Shown piece by piece: positions 24,059 to 31,566 of a stretch of 56,422 nt of DNA (positions within the stretch are counted from its first letter, which is position 1; each line of letters begins with the position of its first letter). The notes beneath the pieces were generated by a model. It was not told the DNA's origin and did no database searches. It was given only the letters and a program-made list of their open reading frames with translations. Source of the DNA: Nostoc parmelioides FACHB-3921 (GTDB lineage Bacteria > Cyanobacteriota > Cyanobacteriia > Cyanobacteriales > Nostocaceae); contig NZ_JACJQL010000043.1 of assembly GCF_014696625.1 (NCBI RefSeq), forward strand, positions 1-56,422, in the 5' to 3' direction. The position numbers were made by a program, and so were the translations under genes.

Positions 24059-24631
24059 CTAAATAATTCTTGCCTGTTGAAAGATTTCCTGTGGTGTAAT
24101 TTGTAGCCCAACAAATAGGGAATCTTCTAAACTATCATTACCCCGTTTAGTTTGAGGTAGAGCATCAGCATAAAAAATAGTCACAGTTTTTGCTCTAGGG
24201 TCAATAATCCAAACTCACTTCACTTTGGCATTCAGATAATCTGTTGCTTTTTCGATCATTTCTCCGAAGGTTTGAGCAGGAGAAATAATTTCAATTGCTA
24301 ATTCCGGTGCTATAGGACAAGCTTCATCTTGCAACCAATTAGCAGCAAGAATGTTATAAGAAACATAGACCAAATCTGCTACAGGAACCCAGTCTTGTTG
24401 ATTTCGTGTTAGTTTAATAGCCCATTCAATGACAACTCGCCCCTGTCCTTGCGCCCATGCAGATAAGAGTATAAATAATGCACCTGTTATGGAACTATGA
24501 AAAAATTTTGGCGACATTTCATCATTTTTAAGTTTGGGGACAGCCTCTCCGTCAATTAATTCATAAATAATATCTGTTTCGGGGAGTGCAAGAAATTCTT
24601 CTAGGGTGAGTTTGTTTTTGAGTTGAGTCAT
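24059..24631 (-). pseudogene. Uma2 family endonuclease with in-frame TGA
   Basis: The first 138 codons encode an Uma2 (DUF820) PD-(D/E)XK-like protein: KLTLEEFLALPETDIIYELI, then WVPVADLVYVSYNILA and CPIAPELAIEIISPAQTF. TGA at 24217-24215 stops it at AKVK. The same frame then reads VWIIDPRAKTVTIFYADA and runs to TAG at 24061-24059, giving the normal 190-residue length. The usual sequence here is GVKLVWIIDP-like, so one base change in a Leu TTA or TTG codon explains the stop. The gene is bracketed by direct repeats (23970-23992 and 24819-24841). Confidence 0.85.
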
Positions 24632-24952
24632 GGTTGATATGAGGTTGGTGATGACTCTATGTTGATGGAATTGTATATATTAGCATACACAAAAGTTTAG
24701 ATACCCAAATTTTGTTATAGCGTTTCTTAATGAAGATGTGCTTTATTCTGGACTGTAGAGACGTTGCATACAACCTCTCTATATCATTTATTTGGTGCAA
24801 CTTCAGAGAGAATTGGTATCAGTAGTATTATGTGCGATCGCTTGATATTACTACACAATTTAATTTACCAGTTATCATACATTCTCTTAATTTACTCTTA
24901 ATATTAAAATCTTAAGCTCCTAGCGATTTGTAATTACAACAAACTGCACAAT
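24632..24952. other. gap with direct-repeat copy
   Basis: A 321-bp gap. It contains the third copy of the TCAGTAGTATTATGTGCG repeat at 24819-24841 and A+T-rich DNA. No gene is seen. The phosphoesterase gene promoter probably lies near 24880-24945, without a clear motif. Confidence 0.5.
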
Positions 24953-25945
24953 ATGAAATTCACAAAATTGCTGGGAGTCTTAGCTCCATTTTGCTTACTT
25001 GGTATTTCTGCAACCTTTATCTCTTCCAGTACTGCACAGCCATCATTTAATGGTCGTGGCCCCAAAGGTTTCGACTTTGCACTCATTGGTGATATTCCCT
25101 ATGATGCTAGACAAGAAACAGAGACTCAAAAGTTAATTCAAGATATAAATAATTCCTGGGTTCGCTTTGTTATTCATGATGGCGATTTTAAGAGTGGTTC
25201 TAGTCCATGTTCTAATGAGCTATTCTTGCAAAGATTCCAGTTATTACAGCAATTTAGACATCCCCTCGTCTATGTATTTGGTGATAACGAATGGACAGAT
25301 TGTCATCGTCCCGCAGCTGGTGGATATGATTCCCTTGAGCGTTTAGCAAAATTACGTGAAATTTTTACTCAAGGAGATAGAAGTTTAGGACAAAGAACAA
25401 TTGAGCTAAATCGTCAAAGTGATAAGTCTCAATATAGTAAGTTCCGGGAGAATGTTTACTGGACGGAAGGGGATGTTTTATTTACTGGTATTCACGTTGT
25501 TGGTAGTAACAACAACCTTGGCAGAAACGCAGTAAATGATGCTGAATATGCTGAACGTAATGCTGCTAATATTGTCTGGCTAAAAGAAGCCTTTGCTCGT
25601 GCTAAAGCTAAAAGAAGCCTTGGTGTGGTAATTGTTATTCACGGCAATCCAGATGATTTTAATATTCCAGCCAATGCACAACAAAATGGCTTTCGTGATT
25701 TTGTGAATGTGCTGAAAAGTGAATTGAAAAATTATAGTAAGCCAGTAATGCTGGTTCATGGAGATAGCCATTACTTCCGCATTGACAAACCTTTAAATAT
25801 AGATGAAGCACCTGGTACAGTGATTACAAATTTCACACGGGTTGAAACCTTTGGTTCTCCCAATGTGCATTGGTTACGAGTCACGGTTAATCCTAGAAAT
25901 CCCAATCTCTTTGAAATAAATCAAGAGATTATACCTGCAAAATAG
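24953..25945 (+). CDS. secreted calcineurin-like phosphoesterase
   Basis: A 330-residue protein with an N-terminal signal peptide (MKFTKLLGVLAPFCLLGISA, cut near SSSTAQP). Metallophosphatase motifs are in order: FALIGDIPYD (GD with metal-binding Asp), VIHDGDFKSG, VFGDNEWTDC (GDNE), VIVIHGNPDD (GNxD-like), and MLVHGDSHYFR (GxSH). It is likely periplasmic. Possible substrates are phosphomonoesters or diesters, but not shown. It stands alone on the plus strand. A downstream gap of 57 bp separates it from a convergent gene. Confidence 0.85.
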   Translation: MKFTKLLGVLAPFCLLGISATFISSSTAQPSFNGRGPKGFDFALIGDIPYDARQETETQKLIQDINNSWVRFVIHDGDFKSGSSPCSNELFLQRFQLLQQFRHPLVYVFGDNEWTDCHRPAAGGYDSLERLAKLREIFTQGDRSLGQRTIELNRQSDKSQYSKFRENVYWTEGDVLFTGIHVVGSNNNLGRNAVNDAEYAERNAANIVWLKEAFARAKAKRSLGVVIVIHGNPDDFNIPANAQQNGFRDFVNVLKSELKNYSKPVMLVHGDSHYFRIDKPLNIDEAPGTVITNFTRVETFGSPNVHWLRVTVNPRNPNLFEINQEIIPAK

Positions 25946-26002
25946 TAAGAGAGATGGGGAGATAGGAAAAAATATTACTTCCTTTTCTCCCTTTTTTGTA
26001 TA

Positions 26003-26425
26003 TCAGAACTGGACATTATATTTATCAGCAAGCTCAGAAAGCTTTTCATACTGCTGAATAGCAGCTTCCAAAATTAACTGTTTCGCTTCTTCTGGTGTAT
26101 TGCCATTTTCTGGAATTAAATACTTAACATAAAGGGATATGAAGTCAGCCATAATTGCTGAACCTACCAAACCATGACTATCGGCTTCTTGTCCCGCGAT
26201 CGCTGATACTAGACCTGCTTTAATTGGGTCTGGTTTCGATTTCATGAACTGGTCAATAATTTGCCAGATATACTCATTGGGTATTAATTTTTCTAACTTA
26301 GTTTTGTCGGGGATAAATTCTATACCTGCGGCTCTCGACTGCTCTACAACACACCATTCTGTAAATTCTTGTAGTGCTGTTTCGGGGAGTTTGGGGAGAT
26401 ATTTGTGCAGTTCTAAATCAGACAC
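26003..26425 (-). CDS. conserved hypothetical protein
   Basis: A 140-residue, mostly helical protein that I do not recognise. The start MSDLELHKYLPKLPETALQE and the phrase PNEYIWQIIDQFMKSKPDPI are distinctive. The C-terminus, EEAKQLILEAAIQQYEKLSE, is a long amphipathic helix. It has no signal peptide or membrane segment. It is convergent with the phosphoesterase gene and stands alone. Function unknown. Confidence 0.6.
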   Translation of the reverse strand: MSDLELHKYLPKLPETALQEFTEWCVVEQSRAAGIEFIPDKTKLEKLIPNEYIWQIIDQFMKSKPDPIKAGLVSAIAGQEADSHGLVGSAIMADFISLYVKYLIPENGNTPEEAKQLILEAAIQQYEKLSELADKYNVQF

Positions 26426-26559
26426 AAGCTTACCTATAAATTTCAGTTTTGTTGAAGTGCATTAAGGCAAGCCTAACTTACTGTTTCTACTAGTTTTAGT
26501 GTGTTATGCTACGACTCTCAGATAAATATTTCAACAGTTAAAGTCTGATATTTAGACTT

Positions 26560-26720
26560 ATACCAATTTTATATGAGGTTGCACATAATATAAAATCGGT
26601 TGATTTATCCGCGTTTCTCTGTCTTGAAAAGTTTCCTACGGAGGGAAACCCTCCTACAGAACTTTTCGCTGCGTGCATCTGCGTTCAATTATTCTATGCA
26701 GCTTCATATTAATTTGGTAT
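26560..26720. mobile_element. MITE-like element, 161 bp
   Basis: Ends are ATACCAATTTTATATGAGGT and the inverted form of ATACCAAATTAATATGAAGC, about 27-bp terminal inverted repeats with mismatches. Inside is a second hairpin, CCTACGGAGGG / CCCTCCTACAG-type, and GCGTGCATCTGCGTTC. It holds no frame for a transposase, so it is a non-autonomous element of the kind widespread in Nostoc. Confidence 0.7.
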
Positions 26721-26835
26721 TACCTATTTTGTTGAAAAAATTATTGTAATAACTCTCTGACTTAGAGGAATTGTTGCTGAATTTTAGGGGATTAGGGGAA
26801 CATCAAAAAATAAATTATCCGTAATGGATGGTTTG

Positions 26836-26900
26836 GTAGGGTGCGTCAGTATGAATAATTTCTGAGTATATTTAGGTTTTATCTCACTGACGCACCCTAC
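26836..26900. repeat. REP palindrome copy 3
   Basis: A 65-bp element bounded by GTAGGGTGCGTCAGT and ACTGACGCACCCTAC (15-bp stem). It is followed by 30 bp (26901-26930) that are the reverse complement of the left flank of copy 4 near leuD. It lies 141 bp upstream of gatB. Confidence 0.88.
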
Positions 26901-27041
26901 ATTTGGATATTTTTTTATCTGGAAGTCCCTGGTGTGGCAAAAGATTCAAGCCCAAGTTCTGGCTGACACTGGAATCAGAGAAATTGTCGATGCGAGGCTA
27001 AAATAGTAATCTACGTGTAAATTGCTTGAACTATTGATTTT

Positions 27042-28517
27042 ATGACTTCTGCTACGACCGTAAAAACTGAGTACGAAGCGATTATCGGTCTAGAAACCCA
27101 TTGTCAGCTGAGTACTAATACCAAAATTTTCTCTAGTAGCTCAACAGCGTTCGGGGCTGACCCTAATACTAACATTGACCCGGTGTGTATGGGCTTACCT
27201 GGTGTTTTGCCTGTACTTAACGAAAAAGTTCTAGAATACGCTGTTAAGGCGGGTTTGGCGTTGAATTGCCAAATTGCTAAATATAGTAAATTTGACCGTA
27301 AACAGTATTTTTATCCTGATTTACCGAAAAATTACCAAATTTCTCAATATGACTTACCTATAGCTGAACATGGCTGGTTAGAAATTGAGTTATTAGATGC
27401 TGATGGTAACCCAAAACGTAAGCGGATTGGCATTACCCGTCTGCACATGGAAGAAGACGCAGGGAAACTAGTACACGCAGGAAGCGATCGCATCTCTGGT
27501 TCTACCTATTCTCTGGTAGACTACAACCGTGCGGGTGTGCCGTTGGTAGAAATTGTCTCGGAACCAGATATCCGTACTGGGCAAGAAGCTGCTGAATATG
27601 CCCAAGAATTACGCCGGGTGATGCGTTATCTCGGTGTTAGTGATGGCAATATGCAGGAAGGTTCTCTGCGCTGTGATGTGAATATATCTGTGCGTCCTGT
27701 AGGACAAGAAAAGTTCGGCACGAAGGTAGAAATTAAAAACATGAACTCCTTCAGTGCCATTCAAAAAGCCATTGAACACGAAATTGAACGGCAAATAGAA
27801 GCGATAGAGTCCGGGGAAAAGATTATTCAAGAAACGCGGCTGTGGGAAGAAGGTTCACAACGCACAATTAGTATGCGGACTAAAGAAGGTTCTAGCGATT
27901 ACCGCTACTTCCCCGAACCAGATTTAGCACCCATTGAAGTGTCGGAAGCACAACTGAGTCAATGGCGTGGCGAATTACCAGAACTCCCAGCCCAAAAACG
28001 CCATCGTTACGAAAGCGAGTTGGGACTGTCGGCTTACGATACTCGCGTGCTGACAGAGGATGTTATTGTATCTCAATACTTTGAAGAAGCGATCGCATCT
28101 GGCGCAAATCCCAAAGCCGCCGCTAACTGGATTACCCAAGATATCGCCGCCTATCTCAACAAACAAAAACTCAGCATTACAGAAATCGGCTTAACTCCCG
28201 CTAACTTAGCTGATGTGATTACCCGGATTGAAACTGGCAAAATTAGCAACGCCCAAGCTAAACAAAAACTACCAGAGTTACTCACAGGATTATCCCCGGA
28301 AAAAGCCTTCGCCGGTCAAGAACTCATCAGCGACCCCAGCGTTTTGGAACCCATCGTTGATGAAGTCATAGCCGCTAACCCCAAGGAACTGGAAAAGTAC
28401 CGCAACGGTAACATTAATCTTAAGGGTTTCTTTGTCGGTCAAGTGCTGAAAAAGACAAATAAACGTGCTGACCCCAAACTCACCAACGAATTGGTAGAAA
28501 AGAAGCTGAATGGATAA
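27042..28517 (+). CDS. gatB: Asp-tRNA(Asn)/Glu-tRNA(Gln) amidotransferase subunit B
   Basis: A 491-residue GatB, part of the GatCAB complex that turns Glu-tRNA(Gln) into Gln-tRNA(Gln) in organisms without GlnRS. The marker YEAIIGLETHCQLSTNTKIF is at 11-30. KFDRKQYFYPDLPKNYQISQ and RIGITRLHMEEDAGKLVHAG follow, as does SSDYRYFPEPDLAPIEVS. The C-terminal YqeY-like tail ends LTNELVEKKLNG. The length is usual. Start ATG at 27042. The gene stands alone, followed by a probable terminator. Confidence 0.97.
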   Translation: MTSATTVKTEYEAIIGLETHCQLSTNTKIFSSSSTAFGADPNTNIDPVCMGLPGVLPVLNEKVLEYAVKAGLALNCQIAKYSKFDRKQYFYPDLPKNYQISQYDLPIAEHGWLEIELLDADGNPKRKRIGITRLHMEEDAGKLVHAGSDRISGSTYSLVDYNRAGVPLVEIVSEPDIRTGQEAAEYAQELRRVMRYLGVSDGNMQEGSLRCDVNISVRPVGQEKFGTKVEIKNMNSFSAIQKAIEHEIERQIEAIESGEKIIQETRLWEEGSQRTISMRTKEGSSDYRYFPEPDLAPIEVSEAQLSQWRGELPELPAQKRHRYESELGLSAYDTRVLTEDVIVSQYFEEAIASGANPKAAANWITQDIAAYLNKQKLSITEIGLTPANLADVITRIETGKISNAQAKQKLPELLTGLSPEKAFAGQELISDPSVLEPIVDEVIAANPKELEKYRNGNINLKGFFVGQVLKKTNKRADPKLTNELVEKKLNG

Positions 28518-28635
28518 CACCAGTATTTTGCTAGTCATCTTTTCACAATAGTTTTACATAAAGTACAAAAAAAGGGGTGTCGATAATCACAATCAAGCGG
28601 TTATTATGAATGTGTTATATGCACCCTAATAACCA

Positions 28636-28719
28636 GGAGAGTTACGCAAGTGGCTCTCCTTATTTCTTGTCTAAATCCCCGACTTCAGATACCCGACTTC
28701 TTCAAGAAGTCGGGTATCT
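28636..28719 (+). terminator. gatB terminator and hairpin copy B
   Basis: GGAGAG (28636-28641) and CTCTCC (28654-28659), followed by TTATTTCTT, form an intrinsic terminator about 120 bp after gatB. Right after it lies a copy of the dispersed palindrome AGATACCCGACTTCTT / AAGAAGTCGGGTATCT at 28687-28719. Confidence 0.6.
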
Positions 28720-28809
28720 AAATACAGCTAAGTAATTTTTGTTAACACTATCAGGCGATCGCTATAGATAAGGTACGCTAACCTCTAGCCCCTAGCTAGC
28801 CTCACCAAG

Positions 28810-31476
28810 ATGTACCCCACTACAACGAGACACACCATTAGATTAGCCATTTTGGTAATTGGTTCGGTGATTTTTACCGAAAGCTATGTTCTTGCAGAAA
28901 TAAAAACTGACACCACCTTGGGAAGGGAAACCTCAAGACTAAATCAAGGCGTTAGAGTTAAAGGTGCGATGGGGGATATTATCGATGGTGGTGCAGTCAG
29001 GGGAACAAACCTCTTCCATAGCTTTCAAGAATTTACTATTGGTGAAGGGCAGAGGGTTTACTTCTCCAACCCAGGCGGAATCGAAAACATCCTCACACGC
29101 GTCGCAGGGAACAATCGTTCTGATATTTTGGGAACCTTGGGGGTTTTAGGTAATGCCAATTTGTTTTTGTTGAATCCCAAGGGCATTGTATTGGGAAAAA
29201 ATGCCCGATTAGATATAGCAGGTTCCTTTGTAGCCAGTACAGCAGATAGTGTTGTGTTTAGCAATGGTTTCACATTTAGTGCTGGTAACCCTCAAGCCCC
29301 GCCTCTGCTAAATATTAATGTGCCGCTAGGTTTGCAATATCATGGCAATCAAGCAGATATTCAAGTACAAGGTACAAGTATTTTCAACGCGAATGGTAAA
29401 ACCATTGCTCTTGTAGGTGGCAATGTCAGCTTAAATGAGTCCAGTTTGAGAGTTCCCGCAGGTAGAGTGGAGTTAGGAGGAGTTCTTGGCGAGGGAACAG
29501 TAGAGTTTCAGGATAATAGTGGCAATTTGAGCTTGAGTTTTCCTGAAAATCTGGCAAAAGCAGATATTTTATTGAATGGTACGATAATCAACGTTATTGC
29601 GGGTAATGGCGGCAGTGTAGCCATCAATGCTCGGAATATTGACATGATTTCCGATAGTATTATCTTTGCTGGTATCGGCACTGGTTTAGGGTCAACCAAC
29701 AGTAGGGCAGGCAACATAACTCTCAATGCTGTAGAGGAAATCAAAATAGACGGCATTAGTGCCATTCTGCAATACCTGTTTCCCAGAGCCGTAGGTAAAA
29801 CAGGAGATATAAATATTACAGCTAAATCTGTGGTGGCAACAAATGGCGCTGCCATCAATAGTGTTACCCTCGGTAATGGCGATGCCGGAAATATCACAAT
29901 TACTGCCCGCGATCGCATATTGTTAGATGGTGAGGGTATAGATGGTTTCGCCACAGCAGTGGGTAATTCCATTGTTCGGGGAGCAGTAGGTAAAATTGGG
30001 AACGTCAACATCACAACTCGCGTTTTAACTTTGACTAAAGGCGCTAGCGTAGTCAATCAAGTATCTGGACAAGGAAATGCAGGTAATATCGTGATTTCTG
30101 CACGGGATATTGTCTCGTTGGATGGTGAAGATAGTAGCGGCAGTTCTAGTAGTATTAGTAGCCAAGTCACGCGGGGCGCATTTGGCAATGGCGGAAACAT
30201 CGATATTACAACTGGTTCCTTAGTAGTTACCAATGGTGGTCAAATATCTACTAACTTATTTGGCCGGGGAAACGCAGGTAATGTGATGATTACTGCTGAT
30301 GATACAGCTTCTTTTGCGGGTACAGGCAGCAGAGCGCCTAGTGGGGTATCTAGTGGGGTGGCAGATGTTGGCGTTGGTAAAGCAGGGAATATCAACATTA
30401 CTAGTAAGTTTTTATCTCTAACTAATCAGGCGGAATTTAATAGCCGCACAGACGGCAAGGCGGATGCAGGCCAGATTAATTTAAGAGTAAGCGATCGCCT
30501 AACCATTTCCGATAATAGTGGCATTCTGGCTAACACCAGTACCAGCGCGACTGGCAACAGTGGGAGCATTTTCATCGACACCAACAAAATGATCATGCAA
30601 AATCGTGCCAGAGTTATTGTTAATAACCGAAGTACAGGCACAGGCGGTAACATTGATATTCAAGCAAGTACATTAACTCTTGATACAGGTGCTATCGTTG
30701 CAGAAACAAACAGTAATACCGGTGGTGATATTCGCCTCCAACTCGAAGATTTATTGCTACTCAGACGCAATAGCCTCATTTCCACTACTGCGGGAACTAC
30801 TCAAGCTGGTGGTAACGGAGGCAACATCAATATTAGTACTCCCTTAATGATTACTGCCCCTTTAGAAAATAACGACATCATCGCCAACGCCTTTAGTGGC
30901 AGTGGTGGGGTAATAAATATTACAACTCAAAGTATATTGGGCTTTACATCCCGTACCCGTGCAGACTTAGAGGCATTACTCGCAACTAAAGACCCCAGCC
31001 AATTAAATCCGCGATCGCTCCCCACAAGCGATATCACAGCCATTTCCCAAGCTAACCCCTCCTTGGATGGACGGGTAACAATCGACACCCCCGATGTAGA
31101 CCCCGATAGCGGACTGGTCGCACTACCCACCAATGTAGTTGATGCCTCCCGACTCATTGCCCAAACCTGTAGAAGTGGTGGGGAAGCAACCGCTAGCCAA
31201 CAAAGTGAATTTGTCATCACTGGACGAGGAGGTTTACCACCTAAACCCGGCGATTCCCTAAGTAGTGATGCCATCTGGCAAGACTTACAATCTTACCCCT
31301 CACTCAATGAAAAAGCAGGGGAGCAGGAAGCAAGAGAGCAGGGGGAAACATCACCCACACCCATACTTGAAGCCCAAGGCTGGGTAACTAGTACGGATGG
31401 TAAGATTACCCTGGTAGCTCAAGCATCCACAACAACCCCTCATAATTCCTCACTCACACCAGTTAGTTGTTCTTAA
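28810..31476 (+). CDS. filamentous haemagglutinin-type secreted protein
   Basis: An 888-residue two-partner-secretion exoprotein (TpsA). It has a signal peptide (LAILVIGSVIFTESYVLA, about 12-29), then the TPS domain with GTNLFHSFQEFTIGEGQRVY (about 65-84), GGIENILTRVAG and NANLFLLNPKGIVLG (NPNGI-like marker). A beta-helix repeat part follows, with many GNAGNIxIxA units. The C-terminal phrase EAQGWVTSTDGKITLVAQ is a known ending in cyanobacterial members. No TpsB pore gene is in the window. The CHAT protein gene follows at 90 bp, a pairing seen often in cyanobacteria. Confidence 0.9.
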   Translation: MYPTTTRHTIRLAILVIGSVIFTESYVLAEIKTDTTLGRETSRLNQGVRVKGAMGDIIDGGAVRGTNLFHSFQEFTIGEGQRVYFSNPGGIENILTRVAGNNRSDILGTLGVLGNANLFLLNPKGIVLGKNARLDIAGSFVASTADSVVFSNGFTFSAGNPQAPPLLNINVPLGLQYHGNQADIQVQGTSIFNANGKTIALVGGNVSLNESSLRVPAGRVELGGVLGEGTVEFQDNSGNLSLSFPENLAKADILLNGTIINVIAGNGGSVAINARNIDMISDSIIFAGIGTGLGSTNSRAGNITLNAVEEIKIDGISAILQYLFPRAVGKTGDINITAKSVVATNGAAINSVTLGNGDAGNITITARDRILLDGEGIDGFATAVGNSIVRGAVGKIGNVNITTRVLTLTKGASVVNQVSGQGNAGNIVISARDIVSLDGEDSSGSSSSISSQVTRGAFGNGGNIDITTGSLVVTNGGQISTNLFGRGNAGNVMITADDTASFAGTGSRAPSGVSSGVADVGVGKAGNINITSKFLSLTNQAEFNSRTDGKADAGQINLRVSDRLTISDNSGILANTSTSATGNSGSIFIDTNKMIMQNRARVIVNNRSTGTGGNIDIQASTLTLDTGAIVAETNSNTGGDIRLQLEDLLLLRRNSLISTTAGTTQAGGNGGNINISTPLMITAPLENNDIIANAFSGSGGVINITTQSILGFTSRTRADLEALLATKDPSQLNPRSLPTSDITAISQANPSLDGRVTIDTPDVDPDSGLVALPTNVVDASRLIAQTCRSGGEATASQQSEFVITGRGGLPPKPGDSLSSDAIWQDLQSYPSLNEKAGEQEAREQGETSPTPILEAQGWVTSTDGKITLVAQASTTTPHNSSLTPVSCS

Positions 31477-31566
31477 GTAGGGGTTTAGGGGAAAGACTTA
31501 ATTTATTTTGAATTTTGTAGCTTTAGCTTACCGTAGGGTATTTTGAATTTTGAATTGTCAACATTT

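Noticed and set aside
5467..24217. General reading of TGA as an amino acid in this organism
   Set aside because: Well-conserved genes such as nifE, nifN and hesA end properly at TGA or other stops; only two mobile-type genes have internal TGA.
29508..30056. 182-codon minus-strand frame
   Set aside because: It is opposite the strongly supported adhesin gene and its sequence is low complexity (Pro, Ala, Met rich), as expected of a shadow.
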